Below, piece after piece: positions 1 to 5,026 of a stretch of DNA of 5,026 nt. Origin of the DNA: Candidatus Firestoneibacteriota bacterium (GTDB lineage: Bacteria; Oederibacteriota; JAAXVQ01). The DNA is taken from assembly GCA_013335425.1 (NCBI GenBank), contig JAAXVQ010000183.1, positions 1-5,026 on the forward strand, read 5' to 3'. Position 1 is the stretch's first letter; every line of letters begins with the position of its first letter. Position numbers and translations under genes: made by a program. The notes under the pieces are model-generated. The model was not told the origin of the DNA. It worked only from the letters and a program-made list of their open reading frames with translations, and did not search any database.

Positions 1-1798
1 GCGCGCGGTTTCGGGTTTCGTTCGGATCGGTTTCCATGTTGTCTAATTCCTCGGCTCCGGAGCGGCGGTTGAGCAGGTATTTCCACGCCCCGGACCGCAG
101 TCCATAACGGGGGTCGCTGAAGGTGGTGTAGAAAAAAGCGGTCCGCGGGGGAGAAAGCGTCACGACGCTTTCTCCGTCGCACCCGGGCGAAGCATAGCCC
201 AACAAATCCAAGATCGTGGGCAGCACGTCAATATGCCGGGTCAAGGACGAAAGACGGCCGGGTTGGAGCAGCCGGGGATTGTGCAACAGAAAAAGGGTGC
301 GTACGTTTTCTTCGTAAAGATATACGGAATGAAGCGTGTTGCCGGGGTGCTGTCGAAACGCCTCGCCATGATCGGATACGATCACCAGCAGGGTGTTTTC
401 CGCCCGACCGTTTTTAGCCAGGACTTCGGTTAATTGCCCGACCAGGGCATCGGCAAAGTGCAGGGAACTCTGATAGCGCGCGAAATCCGTGTTGCCGGCG
501 TTGACTTGGAAAGCCGGATCGGGCAGGTCGTAGGGGTGGTGCGGAAAATAAGGGCTGACCACGGCGAAGAATTTTTTTTCAGCGGTATGTTGCAGGAAAT
601 CATCCAATGCCCCGGGCAAAACCCGGTCGTCCAGGCAGTCGGAATATTCCCGCCAACCCGGATAGCGCTTTTTTAAGCGCTGCCTGTCCAGGACTTCGTC
701 GAACCGTCCCTGCAGGAATTCGTTTTGCGAATACGTGCGCCCGTTGGAAGAGGTTAAAAATAGGGAACGGTAGCCATGCGTTTTCAAGATTTCAGGCAGC
801 GAGAGGTCGGGTTTGGCGCGCAGAATGAAATCTCTCCAACGTCGGGTGGCATAGGAGTAGCGCCCGGTGAGCAGGGAGTACCAGCTTTTTAATGTCGCCG
901 GTTCCTGGCAATAATGGTTGGTGAACATCAGAGACGCGGCCCCCAGGCGCGTCAAATTGGGGGTCAAGCCGGCGGGCACGGCGCGCGTCAATCCCGCGTA
1001 TTCCGGGGTGGTGGATTCGAGGATCAGCAGCAAGACGCTCATGTTTTGCCGTTCGGTCGGAGGCAGGCGCCGGACAAACGACAAATGCGGCAGTTTGGCG
1101 GTGTCGGGGTTTATCCGGCGGGCGGCCCGCGCCGCCGGCTCGGGTGTGATGAAGGAGAGCAGTTCTATCAAGGGGTTTTTGTCCAACGCCTGCCAATTGG
1201 CCGGGGGCAGGGCGTGCCCCCAAGGTGAAAAGCCCAGGCTCCAAACCAACACCAGCACCAAGCCGGTCGCGCGGACAGCCTGGGTTGATTTTCCCCGGCT
1301 CGGCCGGTGTCGGGCCGCCGCCCGCGTGCTCCAGGCATAGGCCAGGCAGGCCGCAGTCCCGGCCAGGGTCCCCCAGCTGATTTCTTGACCCAGGGTTTTC
1401 CAGTAGGAACTCAGCCGATCGATTTGGGTCCAGAAACCGTAATTAAAAAAATCATTAAAGTAAGAATAAAATTGAAACGAAAAACCGAGATACCCCACCA
1501 GGCAGGTGAAAAAGATTCCGAAAATCCGGGCCCGGGTCCTGCTTGCGGCGGGAAAACGGGTGGTCCAGGCAGGTTCCCACCAGTCCCAAATAAGGCCGAC
1601 AAATATGGCCGCCGTTAAGTCCGACCACAGCAGCCAGGGCCATTGAGACCAGACCTGGGGAGGAAGAGCCTTTTGCTGGGCAAGACATAAAATTTGGTAT
1701 GACCGCAGACCTAATTGCAGGGCGAAGAGAGAAAGCGCGTGCCAGGGAAACATGGGACCGCCGTTCGAGAAACCATGATGATTTTCACACGGGTGCAT
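1..1798 (-). CDS. Membrane-anchored sulfatase-fold (LTA synthase-like) phosphotransferase or hydrolase, C-terminus cut off
   Basis: An uninterrupted minus-strand frame of 599 codons runs off the left edge. Residue numbers below assume the ATG at 1798. Residues ~15-175 are rich in Phe, Trp and Leu and hold several probable membrane helices; another hydrophobic stretch lies near 180-195 (GLVLVLVWSLGF). The alkaline-phosphatase-superfamily domain follows: LLLILES with metal-ligand Glu261, CQEPATLKSWYSLLTGRY around 295-312, PHHPY (His420, His421), SDHGE (Asp476, His477), His490 before YLYEE, and HIDVLPTILDLLG. The end (EELDNMETDPNETRN) is the usual sulfatase C-terminal motif, so few residues should be missing. 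Counting back from LLTG, Thr302 sits where sulfatases have the formylglycine Cys or Ser, as in LtaS and phosphoethanolamine transferases. I therefore infer a Thr-nucleophile enzyme acting on envelope phospholipid or phosphodiester substrates rather than a sulfatase; the substrate is unknown. The start is uncertain: ATG at 1753 (MFPWHALSLF, directly before the first helix) is an equally good choice and neither has a strong SD. Confidence 0.88.
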   Translation of the reverse strand, partial: MHPCENHHGFSNGGPMFPWHALSLFALQLGLRSYQILCLAQQKALPPQVWSQWPWLLWSDLTAAIFVGLIWDWWEPAWTTRFPAASRTRARIFGIFFTCLVGYLGFSFQFYSYFNDFFNYGFWTQIDRLSSYWKTLGQEISWGTLAGTAACLAYAWSTRAAARHRPSRGKSTQAVRATGLVLVLVWSLGFSPWGHALPPANWQALDKNPLIELLSFITPEPAARAARRINPDTAKLPHLSFVRRLPPTERQNMSVLLLILESTTPEYAGLTRAVPAGLTPNLTRLGAASLMFTNHYCQEPATLKSWYSLLTGRYSYATRRWRDFILRAKPDLSLPEILKTHGYRSLFLTSSNGRTYSQNEFLQGRFDEVLDRQRLKKRYPGWREYSDCLDDRVLPGALDDFLQHTAEKKFFAVVSPYFPHHPYDLPDPAFQVNAGNTDFARYQSSLHFADALVGQLTEVLAKNGRAENTLLVIVSDHGEAFRQHPGNTLHSVYLYEENVRTLFLLHNPRLLQPGRLSSLTRHIDVLPTILDLLGYASPGCDGESVVTLSPPRTAFFYTTFSDPRYGLRSGAWKYLLNRRSGAEELDNMETDPNETRNRA

Positions 1799-1857
1799 TG
1801 TACCCGTCTTTCTTTCCGGTAACAAGCATTCCGTGGGCATCTTTCCGGCGTTGGGCC

Positions 1858-1886
1858 TTGACGAACAGAAATAAATCCCTTAATCT
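1858..1886 (+). promoter_or_regulatory. Candidate sigma70 promoter for the Prx-M48-GNAT cluster
   Basis: TTGACG at 1858-1863 matches the -35 consensus at 5 of 6 positions. It is followed by a 17-nt spacer and TAATCT at 1881-1886, which keeps the first two T-A bases and the final T of the -10 box. Transcription would start near 1893 and give a leader of about 60 nt before the ATG at 1952. It lies in the divergent gap between the two gene blocks, where a promoter is expected. This is pattern matching only. Confidence 0.5.
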
Positions 1887-1893
1887 GTTGCCA

Positions 1894-1903
1894 GGCAGCT
1901 GCC
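1894..1903. promoter_or_regulatory. Small palindrome at the predicted transcription start
   Basis: GGCAGCTGCC is a perfect 10-bp palindrome. Two more C-G pairs outside one mismatch extend it to 16 bp (1891-1906). It sits 7 bp downstream of the proposed -10 box, a typical place for a repressor operator. A chance palindrome of this length is quite possible. Confidence 0.2.
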
Positions 1904-1940
1904 GGGTTTGGTTGCGAAGTTGTGATGTTCACGTTATTTG

Positions 1941-1946
1941 AGGAGG
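1941..1946 (+). promoter_or_regulatory. Shine-Dalgarno site that fixes the Prx start
   Basis: A perfect AGGAGG lies 5 nt before the ATG at 1952. It favours that start over the in-frame GTG at 1922 and ATG at 1925, which would place non-hydrophobic residues in front of the signal peptide and put the SD inside the coding sequence. Confidence 0.85.
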
Positions 1947-1951
1947 CGAAA

Positions 1952-2731
1952 ATGCCGGCTTGGAAAAGTTTTTTTTGGATGCTGTTTTGGTTGCTGGGAG
2001 CGGTTGGAACTTTGGCCGCCGGAACCTGGGCTGAAGAAGCGGCTAAACTTTCGGAGACTAACCGGTCCGTCACGCTGCTGGAGGAAGCGCCGGCGTTTAC
2101 CGCCGAGTCCACGCAGGGTAAGATTAATTTTCCCAAGGATTACAAAGGCAAGTGGGTGATTCTGTTTTTCTATCCGGCGGATTTTTTGCCGGTTCCGGCC
2201 ACTGAGGTGTTGACGTTGGCGGCCATGAACCCCGAGTTTCGCGCGCTTAACTGCGAAGTCTTGGGTCTTTCGGGAGACGGTCTTTCCGCCCACTTGGGCT
2301 GGCTGCGCTCCCTGCAGGAAAAAGTGGTCTACAAGAACATGCGGGGCGTGAACGTGAATATTCCCCTGATCGACGATATCCGGCAGGAAATCTTGAAGAA
2401 ATTCGGCGGCGGTGCCAATGGTTTGTTTGTCGTGGACCCGAAAGGACGGATCCGCGCGGCGTTGTCCTACCCGCCGGCCGTAGGGCGGAATTTTATGGAA
2501 ATTAAACGGATGCTGGTGGCCTTGCAAACTGCAGACGGTTACACCATCAACACTCCGGCGGACTGGCAGCCTGGGGAAGATGTCCTGTTGCCCCTGCCGG
2601 CAACCTTGGGTACGGCGCGGGAACGGTCGGATGCGGCGGGCAAGGATTACTACAACTTGGATTGGTATTTGTCTTTAAAAAAATTAGGTAAAGATTCGAT
2701 TCCTCCGGCCCCGATAAAAAAAGAGCGCTAG
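1952..2731 (+). CDS. Exported peroxiredoxin-fold protein lacking all catalytic cysteines
   Basis: The product has 259 residues. Residues 1-27 form a signal peptide: Lys5, then a Phe/Trp/Leu core, with probable cleavage after TWA27. The mature part aligns by eye with AhpC/TSA peroxiredoxins of the Prx6/archaeal type: FFYPADF (72-78), NCEVLGLSGDG (100-110), NGLFVVDPKGRIRA (156-169), VGRN (177-180), KRMLVALQ (185-192), TPADWQPGEDVLLP (201-214) and a C-terminal LDWYLSLKKL (236-245). The family active site is PxxxTxxC followed by PTE; here it reads PADFLPVPATE, so catalytic Thr is Leu79 and peroxidatic Cys is Pro82. The C-terminal pair seen in the Aeropyrum enzyme (C-x5-C around LDWW) is Asn235 and Ser241. 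The only cysteine is Cys101, in the strand where many peroxiredoxins carry a non-catalytic Cys. Fold and export are well supported. Peroxidase activity is unlikely, and the real role, perhaps binding or scaffolding, is unknown. The frame is intact and the rest of the fold conserved, so it does not look like a decaying gene. It is first in a cluster, 51 bp before the M48 protease gene. Confidence 0.9.
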   Translation: MPAWKSFFWMLFWLLGAVGTLAAGTWAEEAAKLSETNRSVTLLEEAPAFTAESTQGKINFPKDYKGKWVILFFYPADFLPVPATEVLTLAAMNPEFRALNCEVLGLSGDGLSAHLGWLRSLQEKVVYKNMRGVNVNIPLIDDIRQEILKKFGGGANGLFVVDPKGRIRAALSYPPAVGRNFMEIKRMLVALQTADGYTINTPADWQPGEDVLLPLPATLGTARERSDAAGKDYYNLDWYLSLKKLGKDSIPPAPIKKER

Positions 2732-2782
2732 TTTTTTGAGGGCCGCAAGGGATATGGGGATTTTTGCCTGGCTTGGGGAAGC

Positions 2783-4045
2783 ATGCCCGAAACTTACCGG
2801 TGGATGATTTTAGGTTTGGCCGTCGTGGTCTTGTTGGCCGAACAGATGCTGGAACGCCTGAACCGGAGGCATCTGGAGTTGCACGGCTTGGAAATTCCCG
2901 AAGGTTTTGCCGGCGTGGTGGATGCGGCTCTGCTGGCCAAAACGCGCGAGTATACGCTCGCCAAAATGGAGTTTTCCACCTGGGTCAACCTGGCGAACGC
3001 CGCAGGCCTGCTGGTGTTTTTTTTCACACCCGTATGGGACCTCTGCAACACCTTGATTTTATCCTGGAAACTGCCTGCTTGGCTGCAGGGCAGCGTGTAT
3101 TTTGTCGTTCTGGCATCGGCCGCTTCGTTGCTTTCCCTGCCGTTTTCGTGGTATCAGACGTTCAAGTTGGAGGCACGCTTCGGCTTTAACACGCAGACCT
3201 TCGGCCTTTGGATCACGGATGCCCTCAAAGCATTGCTGCTTTCCGCGGTTTTGCTGGGTTTGCTCTCGGCCGGCGGTTTGTGGCTGGTGGCGCGTTTCCC
3301 CCAGACCTGGTGGCTTTGGGTTTGGAGTTTTTTCTTCGGCTTCAGCTTGTTTCTAATGGTGATTTCACCTTATGTCCTCGAACCGCTGTTCAACAAATTC
3401 AAACCCGTGGACCGGCCGGAGTTGACCAAAGCCATTTCCGCCCTGCTGGCCCGGGCGGGCATCCGCGTATCGCGCGTGTTTGAGAGCGACGCTTCGCGGC
3501 GCAGCCGGCATACCAACGCTTATTTTTCGGGCATTGGCCCCGTCAAGCGCATCGTATTGTTTGACACCCTGCTGGAGAAAAATACGGTTCCGGAATTGTT
3601 GGCGGTGCTGGCGCATGAAGCCGGGCATTGGAAAAAAAAGCACCTCTTTAAAACGTTGGCCTGGATGGAAAGTTTAGCTCTGGCGGGCTTTTACGTGGCA
3701 CACCAGGTCTTACAAGCACCGTGGATTTCACGGATTTTCGGCCTGGGTCATCCGTCATTTTTGGCAGACGTCATTGGATTGCTTTTTGTGGCTTCCTTGC
3801 TCGGTTTTTTCCTGGAACCGGCCGTTAATTACCTTAGCAGGCAACACGAACGTGAGGCGGACGGCTTTGCCGCAGAATTGACCGGAGAACCCCAAGCCTT
3901 GGCCGCCGCCTTAATTTCGCTGGTAAAAGATAATTTAAGCAATTTGCATCCGCACCCCTGGTATGCGGCTTTTCATTTTTCACATCCGCCCTTGGTGGAA
4001 CGCGTGCGCCGATTACAGTCATTGCCGATCCGGCGGCAAAGGTGA
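2783..4045 (+). CDS. M48 family zinc metalloprotease, Ste24/CAAX protease type
   Basis: The 420-residue length is usual for bacterial Ste24-like M48 proteases. The N-terminal M48_N part has several membrane helices (about 6-22, 65-85, 100-122, 148-172, 178-200) and ends in the conserved EPLFNKFKPVDRPEL. The catalytic part has SDASRRSRHTNAYFSG (His243, Asn245), KRIVLFDTLL, the zinc motif HEAGH (His278, Glu279, His282), two further helices, SRQHEREAD with third zinc ligand Glu356, and the family C-terminal motif with NLHPHPWY and HFSHPPLVERV. All catalytic residues are present, so it should be active in the inner membrane. Eukaryotic relatives trim prenylated CAAX proteins; bacteria lack that pathway, and the natural substrate here is unknown, with membrane or envelope protein turnover the best guess. 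GGGGA at 2775-2779 is a close-spaced SD for the ATG. It is probably co-transcribed with the upstream peroxiredoxin-fold gene and the downstream acetyltransferase gene. Confidence 0.95.
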   Translation: MPETYRWMILGLAVVVLLAEQMLERLNRRHLELHGLEIPEGFAGVVDAALLAKTREYTLAKMEFSTWVNLANAAGLLVFFFTPVWDLCNTLILSWKLPAWLQGSVYFVVLASAASLLSLPFSWYQTFKLEARFGFNTQTFGLWITDALKALLLSAVLLGLLSAGGLWLVARFPQTWWLWVWSFFFGFSLFLMVISPYVLEPLFNKFKPVDRPELTKAISALLARAGIRVSRVFESDASRRSRHTNAYFSGIGPVKRIVLFDTLLEKNTVPELLAVLAHEAGHWKKKHLFKTLAWMESLALAGFYVAHQVLQAPWISRIFGLGHPSFLADVIGLLFVASLLGFFLEPAVNYLSRQHEREADGFAAELTGEPQALAAALISLVKDNLSNLHPHPWYAAFHFSHPPLVERVRRLQSLPIRRQR

Positions 4046-4049
4046 GGAG
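4045..4049 (+). promoter_or_regulatory. SD overlapping the M48 stop, selecting a TTG start
   Basis: AGGAG shares its first A with the TGA stop of the protease gene (4043-4045) and lies 5 nt before TTG at 4055. There is no ATG in frame nearby until about codon 20, which would remove the first strand of the GNAT fold. The arrangement suggests translational coupling. Confidence 0.7.
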
Positions 4050-4054
4050 CTTTT

Positions 4055-4543
4055 TTGACACCCGACACTGATTTTGAAATTACCCCTTTGAGCGCCAATT
4101 CGTTGGCGGAAATGATCCGGCTGACCAGGTTGTATTTTCAGGAACAGGATTTGGTGCCTGAGTTTCATGCCCTGGACCAGGATTTAACCCAGCCGCTGAT
4201 CGTGTATGCGCCTCCGCGGGGAAATTTTTGGCTGGTCCGTGCTTCCGGTCAGGAGGAACGTGCCGTCGGCATGTTGGGGGTTATGCCCTTGGCCAAGCGG
4301 ACGTGCGAAATTAAAAGGCTTTATTTGGCCTCGGAATACCGCGGGAAAAAATGGGGCGGGAAATTGCTGGAACACGCTCTGGCCTTTGCCCGCCGCGCCG
4401 AATATTTGGAAGTGCTGGTTTCCTTGCAACATGAACAAAAAGCGGCGCTGAATTTGTTTGCCCACCAAGGATTTAAGCCCTGCGCCCGCTTCAGTGAGCA
4501 TCAGCATGCGGGTATTTTTCTTACCTTGAAGTTGAACACGTAA
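4055..4543 (+). CDS. GNAT family N-acetyltransferase
   Basis: The product has 162 residues and starts at TTG. The single GNAT domain fills the protein: first strand FEITPLS (7-13), helix SLAEMIRLTRLYFQEQ (16-31), strands NFWLVRA (57-63) and RAVGMLGVMPL (69-79), then CEIKRLYLASEYRGKKWGGKLLEHAL (84-109), which is motif A with the acetyl-CoA pyrophosphate loop R96-G-K-K-W-G101. The strand YLEVLVSL (117-124) and helix AALNLFAHQGF (130-140) form motif B. The loop has Lys99 where many members have Gly, a common variant. Such proteins acetylate small-molecule amines or protein N-termini and lysines; nothing in the sequence identifies the acceptor. It is cytoplasmic and the last gene of the cluster, coupled to the protease gene, with a strong hairpin beginning directly after its TAA. 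Confidence 0.9.
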   Translation: MTPDTDFEITPLSANSLAEMIRLTRLYFQEQDLVPEFHALDQDLTQPLIVYAPPRGNFWLVRASGQEERAVGMLGVMPLAKRTCEIKRLYLASEYRGKKWGGKLLEHALAFARRAEYLEVLVSLQHEQKAALNLFAHQGFKPCARFSEHQHAGIFLTLKLNT

Positions 4544-4586
4544 GCTTCCCTCCGCCCGGCGGAGCATCCGCCGAGCGGAGGGAAGC
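4544..4586. terminator. Long two-part hairpin between convergent genes, probable bidirectional terminator
   Basis: A perfect 12-bp outer stem (GCTTCCCTCCGC at 4544-4555 with GCGGAGGGAAGC at 4575-4586) encloses a CC/GA internal loop, a 6-bp inner stem (GGCGGA with TCCGCC) and a GCA loop. It occupies almost the whole gap between the stop codons of the convergent GNAT and PII genes, the expected place for a shared terminator. Neither side has a U-tract, so it is not a classical intrinsic terminator; it could instead protect the mRNA 3' ends or be a dispersed repeat. Confidence 0.6.
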
Positions 4587-4596
4587 GACTCCTCGT

Positions 4597-4938
4597 TTAT
4601 CCGATGGCCGCAGAACCGGTCTCGCCGGTCCTGACCCGGATGCATTGCGGCAAATCCAAAACGAAAATTTTGCCGTCGCCGATGTTGCCGGTACGGGCGC
4701 CGCGGATAATGGCGTCGATGGTGGGCTGGACGAAGTTGTCGTTTACGGCAATCTCGAGTTTGATTTTCGGCAGGAGGTTTATTTCCACCACCTGGCCGCG
4801 GAAGCTCTCGGTGTACCCCATCTGCTGCCCGCAACCGCGCACATGCGAGACGCTCATTTTGAAGATCTCGGCAGCAAAGAGTTCCTTCTTAACGTTTTCA
4901 AATTGTTCGGGCTGAATAAAGGCTTCAATTTTTTTCAT
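4597..4938 (-). CDS. glnB: PII family nitrogen regulatory protein without the Tyr51 uridylylation site
   Basis: The product has 113 residues, the usual PII length, and its numbering matches E. coli GlnB without gaps. It starts [13 protein letters not shown]. The T-loop region 37-58 contains Gln39, used for 2-oxoglutarate binding, and Lys58 in LLPK. The B-loop is [11 protein letters not shown] (83-93) with Lys90, and the C-loop is IRVRTGE (100-106) with Arg101 and Arg103, the ATP phosphate ligands. PII trimers bind ATP, ADP and 2-oxoglutarate and control targets such as AmtB, glutamine synthetase regulation or transcription. Position 51, the uridylylated Tyr in proteobacteria, is Val, and position 49, the Ser phosphorylated in cyanobacteria, is Gln; Tyr46 is Phe. 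Control by effector binding alone is therefore inferred. GGAGG at 4949-4953 lies 10 nt before the ATG. No amtB or glnA is visible alongside, so glnB versus glnK cannot be decided. It is convergent with the GNAT gene. Confidence 0.95.
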   Translation of the reverse strand: MKKIEAFIQPEQFENVKKELFAAEIFKMSVSHVRGCGQQMGYTESFRGQVVEINLLPKIKLEIAVNDNFVQPTIDAIIRGARTGNIGDGKIFVLDLPQCIRVRTGETGSAAIG

Positions 4939-5019
4939 GATGCGAAATCCTCCGGGTTAATGTAGGGGCGTATCGCGATACGCCCCTACGAATTTAACGC
5001 CTTTATCCAGACCGAACAA
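4903..5019. repeat. Inverted repeat: PII 5' coding sequence and its upstream mirror copy
   Basis: The 21-base arms are 4903-4923 (inside the PII gene, codons 6-12) and 4999-5019. Reading 4999-5019 on the plus strand and 4923-4903 on the minus strand, 19 of 21 bases are identical. The 75 bases between them hold the PII start codon, its SD and the 28-bp palindrome. In a PII transcript that starts upstream of 5019, the arms could pair with 19 Watson-Crick pairs, one G-U pair and one mismatch, closing a loop around the ribosome binding site. Confidence 0.8.
4962..4989. repeat. Perfect 28-bp palindrome in the PII leader
   Basis: GTAGGGGCGTATCG (4962-4975) is followed with no spacer by its exact reverse complement CGATACGCCCCTAC (4976-4989). 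The inner edge is 8 bp upstream of the PII Shine-Dalgarno site. In the transcript it would form a very stable hairpin. As DNA it could be a dimeric regulator site or a dispersed miniature palindromic repeat; short intergenic palindromes beginning GTAGGGGCG do recur in some bacterial genomes, which is general recollection and was not searched here. Confidence 0.85.
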
Positions 5020-5026
5020 GTTAAAA
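4990..5026 (+). other. Possible 5' fragment of a divergent PII paralogue, start codon missing
   Basis: The plus-strand frame beginning at 4990 reads EFNAFIQTEQVK, closely resembling residues 3-14 of the neighbouring PII protein ([12 protein letters not shown]). The frame is open to the right edge. Going left it passes through the palindrome without ATG, GTG or TTG and meets TAG at 4963. A head-to-head PII copy whose SD and start codon were replaced by the palindrome would explain this. Only 12 codons are visible, so it could also be a non-coding mirror of the PII start. The minus-strand frame over the same bases is also open down to TAA at 4957-4959 but resembles nothing I know. Confidence 0.35.

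Noticed and set aside
792..1244. Open frames on both strands inside 1-1798, including a 150-codon minus-strand frame.
   Set aside because: They lie in other frames over the sulfatase-fold gene, have no SD or recognisable motifs, and are rich in Arg, Gly and Pro as expected for GC-rich shadows.
1838..1840. An upstream in-frame ATG for the sulfatase-fold gene.
   Set aside because: The GGAAAG directly abuts the ATG with no spacer, and the extra residues are not hydrophobic or conserved; starts at 1798 or 1753 fit better.
1934..2527. A 197-codon minus-strand frame opposite the Prx gene.
   Set aside because: The plus-strand frame has a signal peptide, SD and clear family motifs; the opposite frame has none.
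2709..2738. A-run, AGCGCT and T-run around the Prx stop codon, resembling a terminator.
   Set aside because: The GC stem is only about 6 bases with no proper loop, and the next co-directional gene starts 51 bp later.
2754..2807. Short ORF of 17 codons (ATG at 2754) overlapping the start of the M48 gene, with a weak AAGG upstream.
   Set aside because: No recognisable product and only a marginal SD; it looks like chance, although a coupling leader cannot be excluded.
4184..4834. A 216-codon minus-strand frame spanning the GNAT gene, the hairpin and part of the PII gene.
   Set aside because: It crosses two well-supported genes and the hairpin, and its composition is that of a shadow frame.
4990..5019. 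Minus-strand promoter-like pair TTGTTC, 16-nt spacer, TTAAAT ahead of the PII leader.
   Set aside because: The -35 match is only 3 of 6 and the site overlaps the inverted PII-like copy, so the match is too weak to annotate.

Overview
This 5 kb window looks like chromosomal DNA from a Gram-negative bacterium, probably an uncultivated or poorly sampled lineage. It is moderately GC-rich, compactly organised, and has good Shine-Dalgarno sites. One product carries a cleavable signal peptide (exported Prx-fold protein) and two are integral membrane proteins. No ribosomal RNA or other phylogenetic marker is present, so I do not assign a taxon. No phage, IS transposase, tRNA or CRISPR array was seen.

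Layout from left to right. (1) 1-1798, minus strand: a membrane-anchored alkaline-phosphatase-superfamily ('sulfatase fold', LTA-synthase-like) enzyme, cut by the left edge only a little before its expected C-terminus. (2) 1799-1951: a divergent intergenic region with a good sigma70-type promoter reading right and a small palindrome at its predicted transcription start. (3) 1952-4543, plus strand: a three-gene cluster, probably one transcript. It encodes an exported peroxiredoxin-fold protein, an M48 Ste24/CAAX-type membrane zinc protease, and a GNAT acetyltransferase whose TTG start is coupled to the protease stop. (4) 4544-4586: a long two-part hairpin filling the gap between convergent genes. 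(5) 4597-4938, minus strand: a PII (GlnB/GlnK-family) nitrogen regulator. (6) 4939-5026: the PII leader, with a perfect 28-bp palindrome and, beyond it, a plus-strand stretch that repeats the 5' coding sequence of the PII gene in inverted orientation.

Two things stand out. First, the exported peroxiredoxin is clearly related to the Prx6/archaeal-type family, yet the peroxidatic Cys, the catalytic Thr and both C-terminal cysteines of that family are all replaced. It is therefore probably a non-peroxidatic periplasmic pseudo-enzyme, made together with a membrane quality-control-type protease. Second, the PII gene is flanked by an inverted near-copy of its own start region (19 of 21 bases identical), separated from it by the SD, the start codon and the palindrome. 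This is either the start of a divergent PII paralogue that lost its initiation region to the palindrome, or a leader able to base-pair with the PII start region. The PII protein itself lacks Tyr51, the uridylylation site.
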